Positions 24,670-32,799 of a DNA stretch of 64,000 nt are shown here, one piece after another. Both the position numbers and the translations under genes were made by a program. Origin of the DNA: Verrucomicrobiales bacterium (GTDB taxonomy: Bacteria > Verrucomicrobiota > Verrucomicrobiia > Verrucomicrobiales > DEV007); the NCBI GenBank assembly GCA_029213065.1, contig JARGPH010000020.1:16124-80123 (forward strand). Reading direction: 5' to 3'. Position 1 is the first letter of the stretch; the number at the start of each line of letters is the position of its first letter. A model generated the notes under the pieces. It was not told the origin of the DNA, ran no database searches, and was given only the letters and a program-made list of their open reading frames with translations.

Positions 24670-27054
24670 GTGAAAAAGACCCTGAAACGCTGGCGAAAAC
24701 GAGGAGGTGAGTTGCTGATTTTGGCACCGCTTTTCGTGGTTTGCCTTTTTGCGATGGTGGGAATTGTCGCGGTGGATCTTCGCCTTTTCCCGTTGGCCGG
24801 ACTGGTAATTGTCTCTTTGGCAGGGCTTTCGATGGTTTCGTGGAAAAGAGAAGGCACCTTTGTTTCTCTCTTCGTCGCTTCCATCGCGGTTTTGCTCGTG
24901 GCGGGAGGCGTTCACGAAAATCGTCTCAGACAGATTGCTTCATTTCCTTTCGCGGTGAGCCTTGGTGAAGGGGATTCCTTTGAGGTGGAGATTTCAGGGT
25001 GGGTCGCTTCTCAACCAAATCCCCGCGCAAATTCGACTCAGGCTATCGTCGAAGTCGAAGCAATTTCGATTTCCGGTGAACCTTTGGAGACGAGGCATCG
25101 GGTTCCTGTTCTGATTCGGAAAGGTGATCTTCAGCTGGAATACGGGGATCGTATCCGCGCGACAGGCGTGCTCTCGCCGCTGGATCCCCCGATGGTCCCG
25201 GGTGGCTTTGATGCGAGGGAGTTCTATTTCCGGCAATCCGGTTCTCTGGGGCAGTTCGAGGTCAGTGCCGGGGATGAGTTCGAGATGCTTGAGGGACGAC
25301 GCGGCTGGGAGTTGATCCGGTTTGCCCATCGATCAAGAGCGGTCATGGAGGAGTTGCTCCTGAGAGGGCTGAGTTCCGCTGACCTACCCTACGCGGGCCT
25401 GATCGCGGCGATGTCGCTGGGGGCGCGGGACAGCGCACCGGCGGATATCGAGGAGTTATTCAAGCTCTCCGGGACGACGCACCTTTTTGCGGTTTCGGGA
25501 ATGCATGTTGCGATTGTGGGTGGGCTCTTCCTCGGCCTCGCGCTCCTTCTGCGAATTCCGAAACGGCGGGCCATCTGGATTGTGATTCCGCTGATTCTTT
25601 TCTACGCGGTTCTCACGGGGCTGCGCCCCTCGGCGGTCCGGGCGGCGGTGATGTTTTCGATTTTTCTGCTGGGGTTTGGAATCAAAGAAAGCCCGAGGCT
25701 CTTCAATCTGCTCGGGTGTGCGGCGCTCCTGATTTTGCTCGTCGATACACAGCAGCTTTTCCTTCCCGGGTTTCAGCTTTCGTTCACGGTGCTGTTTTTC
25801 ATCGCTTTGTTCGGGCACGGTTTGAGAAAACTGATCGAGGCACCGTTTCGGTCGGATCCTTTTATTCCCCGGCGACTCATCAATCCGATGCGCCATTCTT
25901 TCAACGCGGGCGTTTCATGGTTCGCCGCGATTCTCGCGATATCGGTGACCTCCTGGATCGGTTCGGCGGGTTGGTTGAGCTGGCACTTTCACAGCCTCGC
26001 GCCGGTCGGGGTGATCGCGAATCTGTTCATGGTGCCGCTCGCCGGGCTCGTCATCATGATCGCGTTTGCCTCGCTCGTCCTTTCGGCGCTGCATCTCGGG
26101 CCGGTCGTGGCTTTGCTCAATCAGCTGAATGTCGGTGCTGCGATTCTCCTGACGAGCTGGGCGCAGTTTTTCGCGACGCTTCCCGGGGCGACGCATCACG
26201 TGGGAAGCCAAGATCTCTCCGCTGCTTTCGAGGCGGATGACACCTTGCGAATCGATAGCATGGGTGCTTTCGGAGCTGCCGCGAACTTGATTCAAATACC
26301 TCTCTCAGCTGCCGCGGGTGGTCAGACCTGGGTGATCGATAGCGGTGATGATCTCACCTATCGAAACCAACTCCTGCCGCTCCTTCGGTATCGGGGGATC
26401 AATCACATCGACTCGCTTGTGATCACTCACGGGGACATGGCCCACATCGGTGCCGCGCCCGGGATGATTGCTCATTTTCGTCCCGGTCTACTTCTCGAAT
26501 CAAACGCAGAAAACCGTTCACCGGTCTACTCTGATATTCGGGATTTGTGTGATCTTCATTCGATTCAGCGGTTGAGTGTTTCGGCAGGGGGCCGCATCGA
26601 ACCGGGCGAAGGAATCCACATTGAGGTACTCGCTCCGGAGGAGGGCAATAATGGGCGACTCGCCGACGATAGAGCTCTCGTCATGAAACTGGTCTACGGT
26701 GACTGGTCGGTATTGTTTAGCTCTGACGCAGGATTTGAAACGGAAAAGAAACTGCTCGAAGCCGGCGTCAATCTCCGGGCCGATGTCTGGATTCGCGGTC
26801 AGCACAGCGCTTCGCCGTCGGGGCTTCCGGCCTTTCTCGAAGCGATCTCGCCACGGGTTGTCATTTCGAGTCATGCTGATTTTCCCGCGAGTGAAGCGAT
26901 ACCGGAGCGGCTGAGAGAAAATTTGCGTGAACGGGGGATTCCGCTCTTCGATTATCAACGGCACGGAATGGTCAGTCTCTCTATCGAGCCCGAAAAAATG
27001 AGAGTAAGTCCGTACAAGCTTCCCGGAGAGGGAAGAAATCTTTTTAAAAAATAA
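24670..27054 (+). CDS. comEC: ComEC/Rec2 family DNA-uptake channel protein
   Basis: The 794-residue protein has the full ComEC layout. N-terminal membrane helices (about residues 15-80) precede a DUF4131/OB-like periplasmic domain (85-220), the Competence domain with about ten helices (SGTTHLFAVSGMHVAIVGG ... LTGLRPSAVRAAVMFSIFLLGF), and a C-terminal beta-lactamase-like domain (from about 545). ComEC passes single-stranded DNA through the inner membrane during natural transformation. The metallo-lactamase motif reads SLVITHGDMAHIGA, where family members usually have HxDxDH; the second aspartate is alanine here. The start is GTG 24670. It is divergent from tRNA-Gly and has no other com genes nearby. 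Confidence 0.92.
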   Translation: MKKTLKRWRKRGGELLILAPLFVVCLFAMVGIVAVDLRLFPLAGLVIVSLAGLSMVSWKREGTFVSLFVASIAVLLVAGGVHENRLRQIASFPFAVSLGEGDSFEVEISGWVASQPNPRANSTQAIVEVEAISISGEPLETRHRVPVLIRKGDLQLEYGDRIRATGVLSPLDPPMVPGGFDAREFYFRQSGSLGQFEVSAGDEFEMLEGRRGWELIRFAHRSRAVMEELLLRGLSSADLPYAGLIAAMSLGARDSAPADIEELFKLSGTTHLFAVSGMHVAIVGGLFLGLALLLRIPKRRAIWIVIPLILFYAVLTGLRPSAVRAAVMFSIFLLGFGIKESPRLFNLLGCAALLILLVDTQQLFLPGFQLSFTVLFFIALFGHGLRKLIEAPFRSDPFIPRRLINPMRHSFNAGVSWFAAILAISVTSWIGSAGWLSWHFHSLAPVGVIANLFMVPLAGLVIMIAFASLVLSALHLGPVVALLNQLNVGAAILLTSWAQFFATLPGATHHVGSQDLSAAFEADDTLRIDSMGAFGAAANLIQIPLSAAAGGQTWVIDSGDDLTYRNQLLPLLRYRGINHIDSLVITHGDMAHIGAAPGMIAHFRPGLLLESNAENRSPVYSDIRDLCDLHSIQRLSVSAGGRIEPGEGIHIEVLAPEEGNNGRLADDRALVMKLVYGDWSVLFSSDAGFETEKKLLEAGVNLRADVWIRGQHSASPSGLPAFLEAISPRVVISSHADFPASEAIPERLRENLRERGIPLFDYQRHGMVSLSIEPEKMRVSPYKLPGEGRNLFKK

Positions 27055-27119
27055 GCTAAGAGATCCCCATCAGATCCGTGTTATACAGAACAAATTCCTC
27101 ATTTAGTTTTACGATTGGG

Positions 27120-27134
27120 CTATAAAAATTATAG
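27120..27134. promoter_or_regulatory. AT-rich palindrome upstream of the 3D-domain gene
   Basis: CTATAA-AAA-TTATAG is a perfect 6-bp dyad in the 171-bp gap between comEC and the 3D-domain gene. The stretch 27105-27150 is much richer in A+T than its surroundings and is the probable promoter region. Confidence 0.35.
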
Positions 27135-27225
27135 TATTCTAAATCAAATCGTGATACTTTAAGGGTGGAGCCGCAGAGCATGTTGACTAATCGTGTTTTT
27201 TGCGTCATTGAAACAGTTCATAAAC

Positions 27226-27999
27226 ATGCGAAGCACAATTCCCATACGCTCCCGGTTTTTTCTCCTTTTAGGAGGTGCATCTCTCTTGGTTTCAACGAGT
27301 TGCACAACTACCTCAAATCTTTCAGGTGTGACCGCATCCAACATCAATGCGGTGAACCGCATTGCCGATGAAGATGTTCAAGAGGTGGCTTCTCCCGGTG
27401 ACGTAAGTGCCCCGACACCAGCGGAATCCATCGTTGGTGCGCCCGCAGTTGAGCAACCCGCTCAGGTGGAGCAAGTTGCTCAGAAGCGGGATTATGAGCC
27501 CAAGCCGGTCGTGAGTTTGACGACCGTTCCCCGCACTTCGGTGGGAAACCGACCCACCAATCAGATCATGATGGTGAGAACAACCGCTTACAGCCATCTT
27601 CAGGCGGACAGTTTGCAATACGGTCGCCTCAGTGCTGCCGGAAACACTCTTCAGTATGGTAATCAGGTTCGAAGTGCCGCCGCTGACTGGTCCAAGTACC
27701 CTCTCGGAACCCGCTTCGTGATTGAGGGGCTTCCTTATCAGTATGTCGTCGACGATTATGGCAGTGCGCTCTGCGGCACAGAGACCATTGATATTTACAA
27801 GCCCAATCTCAGTGGCATCGGTGACTGGGGGGTCCGTAATGTTCCGATTCGCGTTCTTGAGTGGGGTTCTTTTGAGGAGAGTGCTAAAATTCTCAACGAG
27901 CGCAAGCACGTCAAACATGCCAATCATGTTCGGAAGATGCTCAGCGATATTGAGCGCAAGGGCCTCGCCGGCTACAAGAAATCCGGTGGCAGCGCCTAG
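27226..27999 (+). CDS. Exported 3D-domain (RlpA-like double-psi barrel) protein
   Basis: From ATG 27226 the product is 257 residues. An N-terminal signal ends in VSTSC and may be a lipobox. A low-complexity linker rich in Val, Pro and Gln (AVEQPAQVEQVAQK) follows. The C-terminal half is a 3D domain: VRTTAYSHL, the basic/aromatic segment around QVRSAAADWSKYPLGTRF, and VVDDYGSAL with the conserved aspartates, ending ETIDIYKP. 3D domains occur in lytic transglycosylases such as MltA and in cell-wall-binding proteins, so a role in peptidoglycan is likely. nth follows after 20 bp. Confidence 0.82.
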   Translation: MRSTIPIRSRFFLLLGGASLLVSTSCTTTSNLSGVTASNINAVNRIADEDVQEVASPGDVSAPTPAESIVGAPAVEQPAQVEQVAQKRDYEPKPVVSLTTVPRTSVGNRPTNQIMMVRTTAYSHLQADSLQYGRLSAAGNTLQYGNQVRSAAADWSKYPLGTRFVIEGLPYQYVVDDYGSALCGTETIDIYKPNLSGIGDWGVRNVPIRVLEWGSFEESAKILNERKHVKHANHVRKMLSDIERKGLAGYKKSGGSA

Positions 28000-28019
28000 T
28001 TTTCCTTTTTCTGCGGCGC

Positions 28020-28670
28020 ATGACGAAAGCGGAGCGCGCAGCGTTTGTTCTCACGGAGCTTGAACGGCTCTATCCGGAGACTCCGATCCCGCTGGATCAC
28101 ACGAGTTCCTATACGCTTCTCATTGCGGTTTTGCTTTCCGCGCAATGCACCGACGAGCGGGTCAACACGGTGACTCCCGCCCTTTTTGCTCTCGCCGATA
28201 ACCCGGCGGATATGGCGAAAGTCCCCGTCGAAGAGATCAAGGCAATCATCCGTCCCTGTGGACTGTCACCGCGCAAGTCGGCTGCGATTTCGGAACTGTC
28301 AAAAATTCTCGTCGAGCAGCACGACGGGGAGGTTCCCGCTGACTTTGCCGCGCTCGAAGCGCTTCCCGGGGTTGGACACAAAACCGCCTCTGTCGTCATG
28401 GCCCAGGCCTTCGGGTTTCCAGCTTTTCCGGTCGACACGCACATTCACCGTCTCGCACAGCGCTGGAAGCTGACCTCGGGGAAAAATGTTGTCGAGACCG
28501 AGAAAGATTTGAAGCGAGCGTTTCCTGAAGAGACCTGGAACAAGCTGCACCTCCAGTTCATTTTCTATGGACGCGAGCACTGCACGGCACGCGGTTGCGA
28601 CGGCACTGTGTGTGGTTTTTGCCGGACCCTCTTTCCCGATCGGAAGCGGGCTGTTAAGACGAAGAAGTGA
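28020..28670 (+). CDS. nth: Endonuclease III (DNA glycosylase/AP lyase)
   Basis: A 216-residue Nth that removes oxidised pyrimidines and nicks AP sites. The helix-hairpin-helix LPGVGHKTASVVMAQ contains the catalytic lysine, and the catalytic aspartate follows in FPVDTHIHRL. LLSAQCTDERVN near the N-terminus is family-typical. The C-terminal Fe-S loop is unusual: cysteines occur in HCTARGCDGTVCGFC as C-x4-C-x4-C-x2-C instead of the canonical C-x6-C-x2-C-x5-C, and no cysteine follows. The gene ends 12 bp from the convergent pectate-lyase-3 gene. Confidence 0.93.
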   Translation: MTKAERAAFVLTELERLYPETPIPLDHTSSYTLLIAVLLSAQCTDERVNTVTPALFALADNPADMAKVPVEEIKAIIRPCGLSPRKSAAISELSKILVEQHDGEVPADFAALEALPGVGHKTASVVMAQAFGFPAFPVDTHIHRLAQRWKLTSGKNVVETEKDLKRAFPEETWNKLHLQFIFYGREHCTARGCDGTVCGFCRTLFPDRKRAVKTKK

Positions 28671-28682
28671 AGCTGCGACGCG

Positions 28683-30557
28683 TCACTTGCTCAGGTAGAC
28701 CCAGGGGCGTTCCTGCAGTTCCTTTGTCTCGTCTCCCTGCGTTTCTGAAACCCAGAATGAGACGGGGCTGCGGTTGAAATTGCGTTCATTGATTCCGCGA
28801 AGAATGGCGGTGCTGTCCATGATGAGGAAGGCGGGAACGTCTTTGTCCCAACCTGTATTCGAGTAGAGAAAGAGTCCATTCACCTCGGTGAGGCCTCCGT
28901 TGGTGGTTTCGATGACCGTCCCGACATTTTCCGTTTTCATGCCGAGAATCCAGAGTTTGCCGCCTGTGTTGCGGCATTTGGTGCCTTTCCGCTCGCTGTT
29001 GAGCTGGCGGCACCAGGCGCTTTGATTGGGAGCGACGCGGTCGAGATGACCGCTGAAGTCCTCGAGGAAAAGGTCACCTGTGTTGTGGCCTTCGACGTTA
29101 AAGCCCATCGTCGAACTCACAATAAGCGTTCGTTTGCTCTCGTGGCGTATCAGCATTGGCGCGGCACCGCTGCGACCGCTGATGCGTTCGATAATCACGG
29201 CAGGTGAATCTTTGAGGCCGGCGGGGTGATTGTTGTCGACGAACTTCCAAAGAGGTGTTCCCTCAGTCGTGAAGCGCCCTTCGAGACCGATGATTCTTTG
29301 AACGGGGCCGCGGATTCGCACTTCGGAATCGAAGCGAAATGTGGCTCCGGCAGGGAGGTAGACCGTTTTCGCTCCCGAGTCGATCGCCCGCTGCAGGGCT
29401 GGGCTGGAATCTTTCTCGCCGGTAGGGTCGGCGCCGAAGCCGTTCAGATTCGCCCAGTCTTTGCCGGGATCTCCCCAGGGGACCGTCGGAGTCTCTTTGA
29501 TTGGGAGCGAGGGAAGGTCTTCGATGCCATCGAGAGAGTTGTCTTTCAGTTCACGGAAAAGGGAGGCAACGTTGCGATGGGAGGTGTCGTTCGTAATGAG
29601 GCCATCCTCATCGACGTCGCCTTTGTCCCTGTTCTTATCGGAGTGGTCGACGGGTTTTCTGTAGTCAAAGATCTCGACGTTTTGAAACACCATCTGCCGC
29701 TGATTCAGAATCCCGGGGATATGGTGGGGCGCTTTAATTCCGTGAAGGTGCGAATCCATGAGGACGATCGAACCCCATGAGTTGCGTTCGTTGTAAAGCG
29801 CGGTGACGCGATTTTCGCTGCTGAGTTTGCGCACGAAAATCATCTGGTGATAGTTCCACCAGCCGAATTTCCGCTGGTCCCTTAGGGTAATAGTTTCAAA
29901 GGTGGCCGAGTTCACCGGCCACTTTGTGCTGATGCCGACCTCGAAGCCATCGACGGTGAGGTTTTTCACTAACAGGGGGCCAATCTCATCGGTGTGGCCG
30001 AGATCGAGTCCGATTTTGCCCGAGCCGTTTTCCGATTCGATCGTGACATTCCGGATTCCGCCCTGATTGCTCGCGTTGAATTGCATCCCGATCGCGTTCC
30101 AATTGTCTTTCCGGATCCTGATCGTGAGATCGCGGACCGCGTTGCGAAATCGTTGTGCCGGCTTGTTGCCTGTCCAGATCACCGGTGAATGCTGGCCTTC
30201 GGTAAACTTTTTTGTCTTTTCCGGAACTTCAAGAATACTGAGGGCCTCGCCGGCTCCCTGAAGAATCGTCCGCTTCTGCGCCACTCCGGGATGATCGCCA
30301 TCGGGCCATTTCAAGGTGTCAGTGACCCGATAGGTGCCGGGCGGCAGGTAAATGATGCGGTTACCGGCGGGGTGGAAGTTCAGCGCCTCCTGGATCGCTT
30401 TGGTATCGTCCTTGCCGTCGTCCGGAACCGCACCGAAATCGAGGACGTTGATAATTCCTCCATCAGCGGGAAAAACAATCGGCACCGGTGCTTCCTGAGC
30501 CGGCAGTAACGTGAGGCTCAAGAGGGGTGGGAATGCGATGTAACAGAGGCGAATCAT
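28683..30557 (-). CDS. Exported pectate-lyase-3 / GH55-like beta-helix protein
   Basis: The 624-residue product has a signal peptide (to about residue 20) and two right-handed beta-helix modules. The first begins INVLDFGAVPDDGKDDTKAIQEALN, the diagnostic start of Pectate_lyase_3/GH55 proteins, and the second begins near residue 370 with NLNGFGADPTGEKDSSPALQRAI. Repeated short strands with Asn-rich turns lie between. Members include polygalacturonases, exo-beta-1,3-glucanases and phage tail spikes; substrate is undetermined. A dispersed 22-bp-period repeat lies 8-37 bp upstream of its start, and a FucP-like permease gene lies upstream on the same strand. Confidence 0.86.
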   Translation of the reverse strand: MIRLCYIAFPPLLSLTLLPAQEAPVPIVFPADGGIINVLDFGAVPDDGKDDTKAIQEALNFHPAGNRIIYLPPGTYRVTDTLKWPDGDHPGVAQKRTILQGAGEALSILEVPEKTKKFTEGQHSPVIWTGNKPAQRFRNAVRDLTIRIRKDNWNAIGMQFNASNQGGIRNVTIESENGSGKIGLDLGHTDEIGPLLVKNLTVDGFEVGISTKWPVNSATFETITLRDQRKFGWWNYHQMIFVRKLSSENRVTALYNERNSWGSIVLMDSHLHGIKAPHHIPGILNQRQMVFQNVEIFDYRKPVDHSDKNRDKGDVDEDGLITNDTSHRNVASLFRELKDNSLDGIEDLPSLPIKETPTVPWGDPGKDWANLNGFGADPTGEKDSSPALQRAIDSGAKTVYLPAGATFRFDSEVRIRGPVQRIIGLEGRFTTEGTPLWKFVDNNHPAGLKDSPAVIIERISGRSGAAPMLIRHESKRTLIVSSTMGFNVEGHNTGDLFLEDFSGHLDRVAPNQSAWCRQLNSERKGTKCRNTGGKLWILGMKTENVGTVIETTNGGLTEVNGLFLYSNTGWDKDVPAFLIMDSTAILRGINERNFNRSPVSFWVSETQGDETKELQERPWVYLSK

Positions 30558-30564
30558 AAACCAG

Positions 30565-30594
30565 ACAGGGTCAAGCCGGTGACTTAACAGGGTT
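30565..30594 (-). repeat. 22-bp-period ACCCTGT repeat upstream of the pectate-lyase-3 gene
   Basis: On the reverse strand AACCCTGT (30594-30587) and GACCCTGT (30572-30565) lie exactly 22 bp apart, with GTCAC in between as in the sulfatase copy. It occupies the space just before the start codon at 30557. Confidence 0.75.
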
Positions 30595-30680
30595 GGATCA
30601 CAGACTATACCCTATTGAACGCGATGTCGGGTGCGGAAGGGCGTATCATTTTGGCGTCTCCTCAAGGGGGGGATCGTCGA

Positions 30681-31991
30681 TCAGGAGACTTGTGCCTTCG
30701 ATTTCCTTGTGACGCTCCATCCATACAAAGCAATCACGATGAAACAGATTGCGGGGAGAAAGAAGGAAACGCGGGCGCCGATGAGTCCGAACACGGTTTC
30801 CTGATCGATGATCATGGCCTGCAGGGGCGGCATGAGACAGCCGCCGCCGATCGCGAGAATGAGGCCGGCGGATCCGAGTTTTGCGTCATCGCCGAGGCCA
30901 TCGAGCGCGAGGCCGTAGATGGTCGGGAACATCAGTGACATGCAGGCCGAGATCCCGATGAGGCACCAGAGACCAATCATCCCGGGGAGAAAAATCGTTC
31001 CGAGTGCAAGCAGACCGCCTCCAATCGCGAGTCCGAGGAGGAGCTGGCCGGGGCTGGTGTAGTGCAGAAGAAAGGTGCAGATAAAACGGCTCGATACGAA
31101 AATGATCATCGCGATAATGTTGTATCCTTGGGCCTCCTCCTTGCTCATCCCCATGGTCGCTCCGGCGTATTGGATGATGAAAGTCCAGCACATGATTTGT
31201 GCACCCACGTAAAAGGCCTGTGCGACGACGCCGCGCCGATAGCGGCGGTTCGCGAGGAGGCGCTTGATGGTGCCCCCGAGATCCAATGAGCCGGGGCCAC
31301 TTTCGCCGGTTCGTGGCAGTCGGGAGATCGCGAAGACAACAAAGGCAACCGCAACAACGATACCGAGGATCAAATAGGGGCCGACGATGACGTCGAGATC
31401 GCTCTTCGCGATCGCGGCAAAAGCATCGGGATCAGTCTCAAGCATTTCACGCCGCGTGCCTTCGTCCGTCTTGTCGAGGCGGGCGAGGATGAACTCTTTC
31501 GCGACGAACATGCCGGTGATCGATCCGATGGGGTTGAATGCCTGAGCGAGATTGAGACGTCGTGTCGCGGTTTCCTCCGGCCCCATCGAAAGAATGTAGG
31601 GGTTCGCGCTCGTCTCGAGAAAGGAGAGGCCGCAGGTCATCACGAAGTAGGCGAGAAGGAAGGGGGCAAATTGCTGCAGGTTGCCCGCGGGAATGAAAAG
31701 GAGGCAACCGAGTGCGTAGAGCCCCAGACCCATGAGGATGCCGCTTTTGTAGGTGAAGCGCTTGATGAAAATCGCCGCGGGGATTGCCATGACGCAGTAG
31801 CCGCCGTAGAAGGCGGACTGGACCAGTGAGCTTTGGGTGTTGGTCAGGAGCAGAATATTCTTAAACGCCGCGACCATGGGGTTTGTCACGTCATTCGCGA
31901 ATCCCCAGAGTGAGAACAGCGTCGTCACGAGGATGAAACCGAAAAGATAGGACTTCGGGATGGTTTTCGGGGAAGTGGCTGGTTGGGACAT
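30681..31991 (-). CDS. Sugar:proton symporter of the FucP/GlcP major-facilitator family
   Basis: From ATG 31991 the product is 436 residues with about twelve membrane helices. FSLWGFANDVTNPMVAAFKN is the FucP-type motif with the protonation aspartate in helix 1. FLETSANPYI, with the conserved glutamate, and NLAQAFNPIGSITG are also family-defining. Members import L-fucose, glucose, galactose or N-acetylglucosamine with protons. The neighbouring beta-helix hydrolase suggests uptake of a breakdown product, but which sugar is open. An earlier in-frame start would add 14 residues lacking membrane character. Confidence 0.92.
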   Translation of the reverse strand: MSQPATSPKTIPKSYLFGFILVTTLFSLWGFANDVTNPMVAAFKNILLLTNTQSSLVQSAFYGGYCVMAIPAAIFIKRFTYKSGILMGLGLYALGCLLFIPAGNLQQFAPFLLAYFVMTCGLSFLETSANPYILSMGPEETATRRLNLAQAFNPIGSITGMFVAKEFILARLDKTDEGTRREMLETDPDAFAAIAKSDLDVIVGPYLILGIVVAVAFVVFAISRLPRTGESGPGSLDLGGTIKRLLANRRYRRGVVAQAFYVGAQIMCWTFIIQYAGATMGMSKEEAQGYNIIAMIIFVSSRFICTFLLHYTSPGQLLLGLAIGGGLLALGTIFLPGMIGLWCLIGISACMSLMFPTIYGLALDGLGDDAKLGSAGLILAIGGGCLMPPLQAMIIDQETVFGLIGARVSFFLPAICFIVIALYGWSVTRKSKAQVS

Positions 31992-32050
31992 GAGGCAGGA
32001 TTTGAAGACTCTGCATCCAATCGCTTTTGTCATGAAAAGGCAAGATCGCG

Positions 32051-32237
32051 ATGCTGTGAAGTGGAACGAGTTTCGTTCCTCTACGCGCGTTGGGAGCTGA
32101 TCGAGGGTAGAGGAAGGAGCATTCCTTCCATGCAGATGCCCCGGGGGCTTCAGAGTCGTGATGCTGTGAAATGGAACGAGTTTCGTTCCTCTACGCGCGT
32201 TGGAAAGCGGATCGAGGGTAGAGGAAGGAGAATTCCT
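32051..32237. repeat. Two ~76-bp direct repeats with internal palindromes
   Basis: Copies at 32051-32126 and 32161-32236 begin 110 bp apart and are nearly identical (differences mainly around the middle). Each holds GGAACGA-GTT-TCGTTCC and an outer dyad CCTCTAC...GTAGAGG, so each can fold into a two-stem structure. The second copy runs into the dtd stop codon. They look like REP/BIME-type intergenic elements. Confidence 0.85.
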
Positions 32238-32688
32238 ACTCGCGGTTTCGCGAGTCGATCATGATGGTAACGGGGCCGTCGTTGACGAGGGCGACATCCA
32301 TCATTGCTCCGAACTGGCCGGTGGGAACGGGGCGCCCGAGCCCTTTCTCAAGCTCGCTGACAAATTTTTCATAGAGTGGGATCGCCTGCTCGGGTCTTGC
32401 GGCGCGTTCAAAGCTGGGGCGGTTTCCTTTTTTGACGCGGGCGTGGAGAGTGAACTGACTCACGACAAGGGCGTCCCCGCCTGTATCGAGAATGGAAAGG
32501 TTCATTTTGCCGGCTTCGTCCTCGAAAATCCGCATTCCGAGGATCTTTTTGACGAGCCAATCGATGTCGGATTCGTCGTCAACCTGCTCGATCCCGAGCA
32601 AAATGAGAAAGCCGGGGCCTATCTCGCCGTTTACAGTGCTGTCGATCGTGACAGAAGCTTCACTCACTCGTTGTAGCAGGGCTCGCAT
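32236..32688 (-). CDS. dtd: D-aminoacyl-tRNA deacylase
   Basis: A complete 150-residue DTD that frees tRNA from wrongly attached D-amino acids and glycine. The start [15 protein letters not shown], the [17 protein letters not shown] active-site segment and [22 protein letters not shown] with the cross-subunit Gly-cisPro-type region are present. The stop codon lies in the edge of a repeat copy. It is divergent from rseP with a 111-bp gap. Confidence 0.95.
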   Translation of the reverse strand: MRALLQRVSEASVTIDSTVNGEIGPGFLILLGIEQVDDESDIDWLVKKILGMRIFEDEAGKMNLSILDTGGDALVVSQFTLHARVKKGNRPSFERAARPEQAIPLYEKFVSELEKGLGRPVPTGQFGAMMDVALVNDGPVTIMIDSRNRE

Positions 32689-32727
32689 GATGATTTAATT
32701 CTTTGTAAAATTTAGATTTACTAGACT

Positions 32728-32755
32728 TTGCCTCTCCGGCGGGCGGTGTTATATT
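32728..32755 (+). promoter_or_regulatory. Candidate promoter of rseP
   Basis: TTGCCT (32728-32733) and TATATT (32750-32755) are spaced 16 bp apart, which would start transcription near 32762, 38 bp before the rseP ATG. It is the best sigma-70-like pair in the gap, but is only a visual match. Confidence 0.35.
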
Positions 32756-32799
32756 CCGCTCCCTTCGATTTGGGGCTCCCATTCACTTTACCTTACTTT

